Shown here: positions 60,859 through 64,000 of the stretch, piece after piece
Position numbering within the stretch: the first letter of the stretch is position 1
Layout: each line of letters opens with the position of its first letter
Assembly: GCF_003672135.1 (NCBI RefSeq)
Contig: NC_039518.1
Span: forward strand, 8,558,136 to 8,622,135
Length of the DNA stretch: 64,000 nt
Reading direction: 5' to 3'
Origin: Ooceraea biroi
Lineage: Eukaryota > Arthropoda > Insecta > Hymenoptera > Formicidae
Translations under genes and position numbers: made by a program
Notes under the pieces: generated by a model
What the model was told of the DNA's origin: nothing
Database searches by the model: none
Seen by the model: the letters and a program-made list of their open reading frames with translations, nothing else

Positions 60859-62051
60859 AACCAAATACTATTTTTATTTCATCGTTTCATCCCGTGCGAT
60901 TACCTCGATTACTGGCACTCTCAGCGAGTTTCATTCTTGATTTATATAATCCTGTATGTGGAAGTATCTTGTACCTGAGAGTTCGATTTAGGATTTAGGA
61001 ATTACAAAAGCATGTAATGCTGAATAACATTGATTTGATGGTACAATTGTACGCTGCATTAGCTACGTAGAATCAAACATGATTGCATGTTGCACATTTA
61101 CATATTTTTCTTGTATTGCACATTTAAAAATCTGCGAATACCTTCTTTTGTAATTCCCTTCTACAAACTGCAGTAATTAGAGATCACGAAAGCATGTTTT
61201 GAATTATTTGTGATAATAGGATTTAGGAAAAAGAGGAGAGAGGCAAAGTAAAAGCGCCCGTTTCACAATGAATTTGAAAAAAGGAACAATAAATTGTTTA
61301 CAGAATAAGTTCAATTGATCGACTTTTTGCTGTTCTTTAAATAAAAATTATTAATTTAACCTTTTGTGCTCTGCACGTTTTTGCACATTATTAGCAGTCC
61401 TAATTTTTAAAACTTTTTTTAATTAAAATTTCTAGGTGTATTTCCCATGTTGCAATTTCTTTGAGACATGAAAAACAGAAGTTGTGAGTCTAATTGCCGT
61501 AACTGCAGTTTGCAAATTAAAGTTATCGTACACGGAAGCTTTATAAAACTTATAAAAATTTATAAAAGACTGTTTTTATTTTAATTATCCAGTTATAGAA
61601 TTATATAATGACACACTGTACGCAGAGAGAGAGAGATATATATATATATATATCATATCTACTTTGAAAGCCACCATAAATCGTTGGCTTTCAAAGTAGA
61701 TATGATCATAGCATTACAGTTATAACCGTAATGCCGTATACAACCGACCATATCGATTGTCCAATCACTTTGAATAATAGACACACGTTTATACAAAAAA
61801 ACGATATCTTGCAGTGAGAGTGCGATTACATATCATTTTCCTTTATATCTTTCTTTTTTACGGTTATTATTATTTTGTGTCTATTCTTACATTGGTGAGT
61901 ACGTGAAGTAAAAGCTTACTGCAAATAAAAACGGAGCTTATTAGATATGCTATTCTGGACATCGAGTGTTGCATCATTTCCAAGTATATTCAAGTGTTAC
62001 TCACTTGCAAGTGCTCTTTAAGAAATTTTGTAATCGAGTCGAATTACAAAT
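60859..62051. other. Intergenic region between convergent LSM4 and UAP56
   Basis: This holds the 3' flanks of both genes, AT-rich. A TA-repeat run ends at about 61652, directly before a perfect hairpin at 61652-61706. No gene was recognised. Confidence 0.6.
61652..61706. repeat. Perfect 22-bp stem hairpin
   Basis: ATCATATCTACTTTGAAAGC(CA) pairs exactly with TGGCTTTCAAAGTAGATATGAT across an 11-nt loop. A run of AT dinucleotides precedes it. It may be the centre of a small MITE; a small-RNA hairpin is possible but unproven. Confidence 0.85.
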
Positions 62052-63179
62052 TTATCGTCCTTCGACTAAAAATAAAAAGATCACGATTAATATACTCTGG
62101 ATTACATAATCACGAGTTAAATTAAAATTAATTCTCAGAAGGCCAGACTTACTGTAAGAAGCGAGATCTATTTCGTCCGGTAATTCCGTGATATTTACGT
62201 CAAATCTTTCCTGGACGTCATTGAGTATCTTGGCGTCATTCTCGTCGCTTACTAATGTAATGGCAAGACCCTGCAGAAAAACAATCGTAGACAAATTAAT
62301 ATATAATGCTTGTTCAACGTTAACACGACATGGAACGTAACATATACTCCGAGCGATTACGAGGAATTGACGTAATTACCTTGGTACCAAAACGTCCAGC
62401 ACGTGCTACCCTATGCAGGTACGTGTCGGAATCTTCTGGCATGTCATAATTGAATACAATGTTCACGCGTTCGATATCCATGCCCCGTCCAAACAGATTT
62501 GTCGCCACCAAAATACGCTGCAAATAATTGTTACCTTTGTATATTCGTTTTCTACATTTGTGCACGATCCGTTCACGTTGTCCACCCATCAGGTTAGAAA
62601 TCTACGATAAGTTTCATGAATAAATGTAGAGGACTATTTACCTTTTGAAAATCTTTGAACTGTTGATATCTGGAGAGCCGCTCCTCCTGCGTCATGCCTC
62701 GGTGAATTCCAATCGCTGGGAAATTCTGTTCTGTCAATAGTTGCGCTAATGCCATACATCTCTGTACTGACTTGACAAATATGACAACCTATGCAGAGCA
62801 ACATCACGTCGAGAGCTGAATCGCAAGACTTTTATCAACGAATTAAATGTGCATTGTAAAAATTGAGTATTATTTTTATAATTAAATTTCTAATGAAATA
62901 CTTGAAAAAACGGTTATCAAGACTGGTGAGTAATGATATAATGTAGTCGTCACAATAAAACAGGGAAATCATTGTCATCATGTAAAGGTCCTTCGCAAAC
63001 TAGAAAACCGTACGTGTACATTCACTAATTCCTACAAATAAACAAACCTGATTAAACTCAAGTACGTCAAGTAGCTCAAACAACTTCTTGTTCTTCTCGT
63101 TTTCCTTCAATTTAACGTAATGTTGCTGCAGACCGTTCAAGGTGAGCTTCGCCTCGTCATCGACATATACTTCCATGGG
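62052..63179 (-). CDS. UAP56: ATP-dependent RNA helicase UAP56 (DDX39B/Hel25E), C-terminal half
   Basis: Five exons join in phase: 63048-63179, 62642-62788, 62380-62517, 62153-62270 and 62052-62065. They encode the last 182 residues. UAP56 is a DEAD-box helicase of the TREX complex, needed for splicing and mRNA export. The visible part is helicase domain 2: VDDEAKLTLNGLQQHYVKL, VVIFVKSVQRCMALAQLL (motif IV), ATNLFGRGMDIERVN (motif V), YLHRVARAGRFGTKG (motif VI), then LPDEIDLASYIEGR at the end. The final coding exon is only 14 nt. The N-terminal domain with the Walker and DECD motifs was not found in 63180-64000, so the gene most likely continues past the right edge across an intron longer than 0.8 kb. 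Confidence 0.95.
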
Positions 63180-64000
63180 CTGCACAAAGAATGTTGCTCG
63201 ATAAGAAAAATAAAATCCCTCGAAAGCAATCACGGTGCCTACATAGTTCTCAAAGCGTAGCGACAAGATTCTACGGCTCTCTGAAGTCTGAGTGTACTGT
63301 CATTTCGCCGTCTAAGAATCGTGCGAAAGGATCGTATGTGCGATGAAGGGATGATCAGATCGATCGCAAATCTGTAAGTAAACGTATGAAAAGAGAAAAA
63401 AAACATTCCCTGATTCAGCTACACGTGCGTTTGCAAAAGTAAAAACTTGGTATTCTCAAAGACTTCACAGACTGTCTGAAAGGTAAAAGCCAAGACGGAA
63501 ACCACAGTTTTTTTTTTCTGAATGTACTCCCGAGTATCTTCTTCCCTCGAAGAGGAACGTTACCAAGTTCGTTAAGTTACCGTACACATCCGTCATGAAT
63601 CATCTCGGAATTTCACAAGACTCCCGTATTTCGTATTTCCGTTGCGGAGTTATATCGTGATCGTCGATCGGGATTAATCATACAGATTACATACGGTCCG
63701 GCGACTTCCATCTCTGGGTAGTGCCAACAATGAAAACTCGGCAGTTCGCCCCAACTGAACTAAGAAGGCGCACCCATGAGTGAGAGAACGTTCGGTCACA
63801 TCCGCTGGTCACACCCGACGCCGAATCTGCTCTCCCAAATCTCTGGCACATTGAGAAGATGCCCAGAACTTGACTTGTACTACTGGTTGGTATAGATCTT
63901 AGTCGGCTCTCACAAATTTTCTTTTTTTTTAACACTTAGAGTCGCGGACCCGACTTCGTTCACTTGTGCGCGGGTAGGAACGCGATCATGAATAACACGA
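63180..64000 (-). other. Probable UAP56 intron
   Basis: This directly follows the acceptor (TTTGTGCAG, minus strand) of the leftmost-known helicase exon. I searched for the upstream SAT motif and DECD exons and saw neither. The 82-codon open frame at 63687-63935 is not helicase-like. Confidence 0.6.

Overview
This is a nuclear segment from an insect, most likely a hymenopteran and perhaps an ant. The evidence is spliced genes with consensus GT/AG introns, animal gene families (protein kinase D, SUMF1, GNPAT, PEDS1/Kua, LSM4, UAP56), three full-length mariner transposons with TA target duplications, AT-rich intergenic DNA with CpG-rich islands, and no bacterial features. The species call is inference. 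I rebuilt all gene models by eye from splice sites and reading-frame phase. Nine genes were recovered: seven complete in the window and two cut or possibly cut by its edges.

Layout. 0-8 kb: the first three coding exons of a membrane-anchored short-chain dehydrogenase (SDR16C/retinol dehydrogenase type) on the minus strand, with a mariner just past exon 3. 8-18 kb: gene-poor DNA with a second mariner family. 18.4-20.3 kb: a complete paralogous SDR on the plus strand, with the same intron positions. 20.5-22.2 kb (-): CHID1-like GH18 protein. 23.7-25.1 kb (-): SUMF1-like formylglycine-generating enzyme, head to head with an SLC35B1-like ER nucleotide transporter (25.5-26.7 kb, +). 27.6-28.9 kb: a second copy of the first mariner, with an open transposase frame. 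30.2-33.9 kb (+): protein kinase D. 37.2-38.5 kb (+): an unrecognised 312-residue secretory or membrane protein, tail to tail with GNPAT (38.7-41.3 kb, -), which ends in the peroxisomal signal AKL. 46.9-48.2 kb (-): PEDS1/TMEM189 (Kua). 50.2-52.5 kb: a terminal-inverted-repeat element enclosing eleven 153-bp tandem repeats. 52.5-59.8 kb: no recognisable gene, but two CpG-rich islands and a long-TIR element with a transposase remnant. 59.9-60.9 kb (+): LSM4. 62.1-63.2 kb and beyond (-): the C-terminal half of the RNA helicase UAP56.

Functional themes. GNPAT and PEDS1 catalyse the first acylation of ether-lipid synthesis and the step that makes the plasmalogen vinyl-ether bond; they lie 5.6 kb apart on the same strand. 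SUMF1, SLC35B1 and CHID1 all belong to the ER/secretory system, and the first two share a 0.5-kb intergenic promoter region. LSM4 and UAP56 are both RNA-metabolism genes and converge. The least explained items are the TIR element filled with a frame-preserving minisatellite, the 312-residue unknown protein, and several hairpin-forming repeats.
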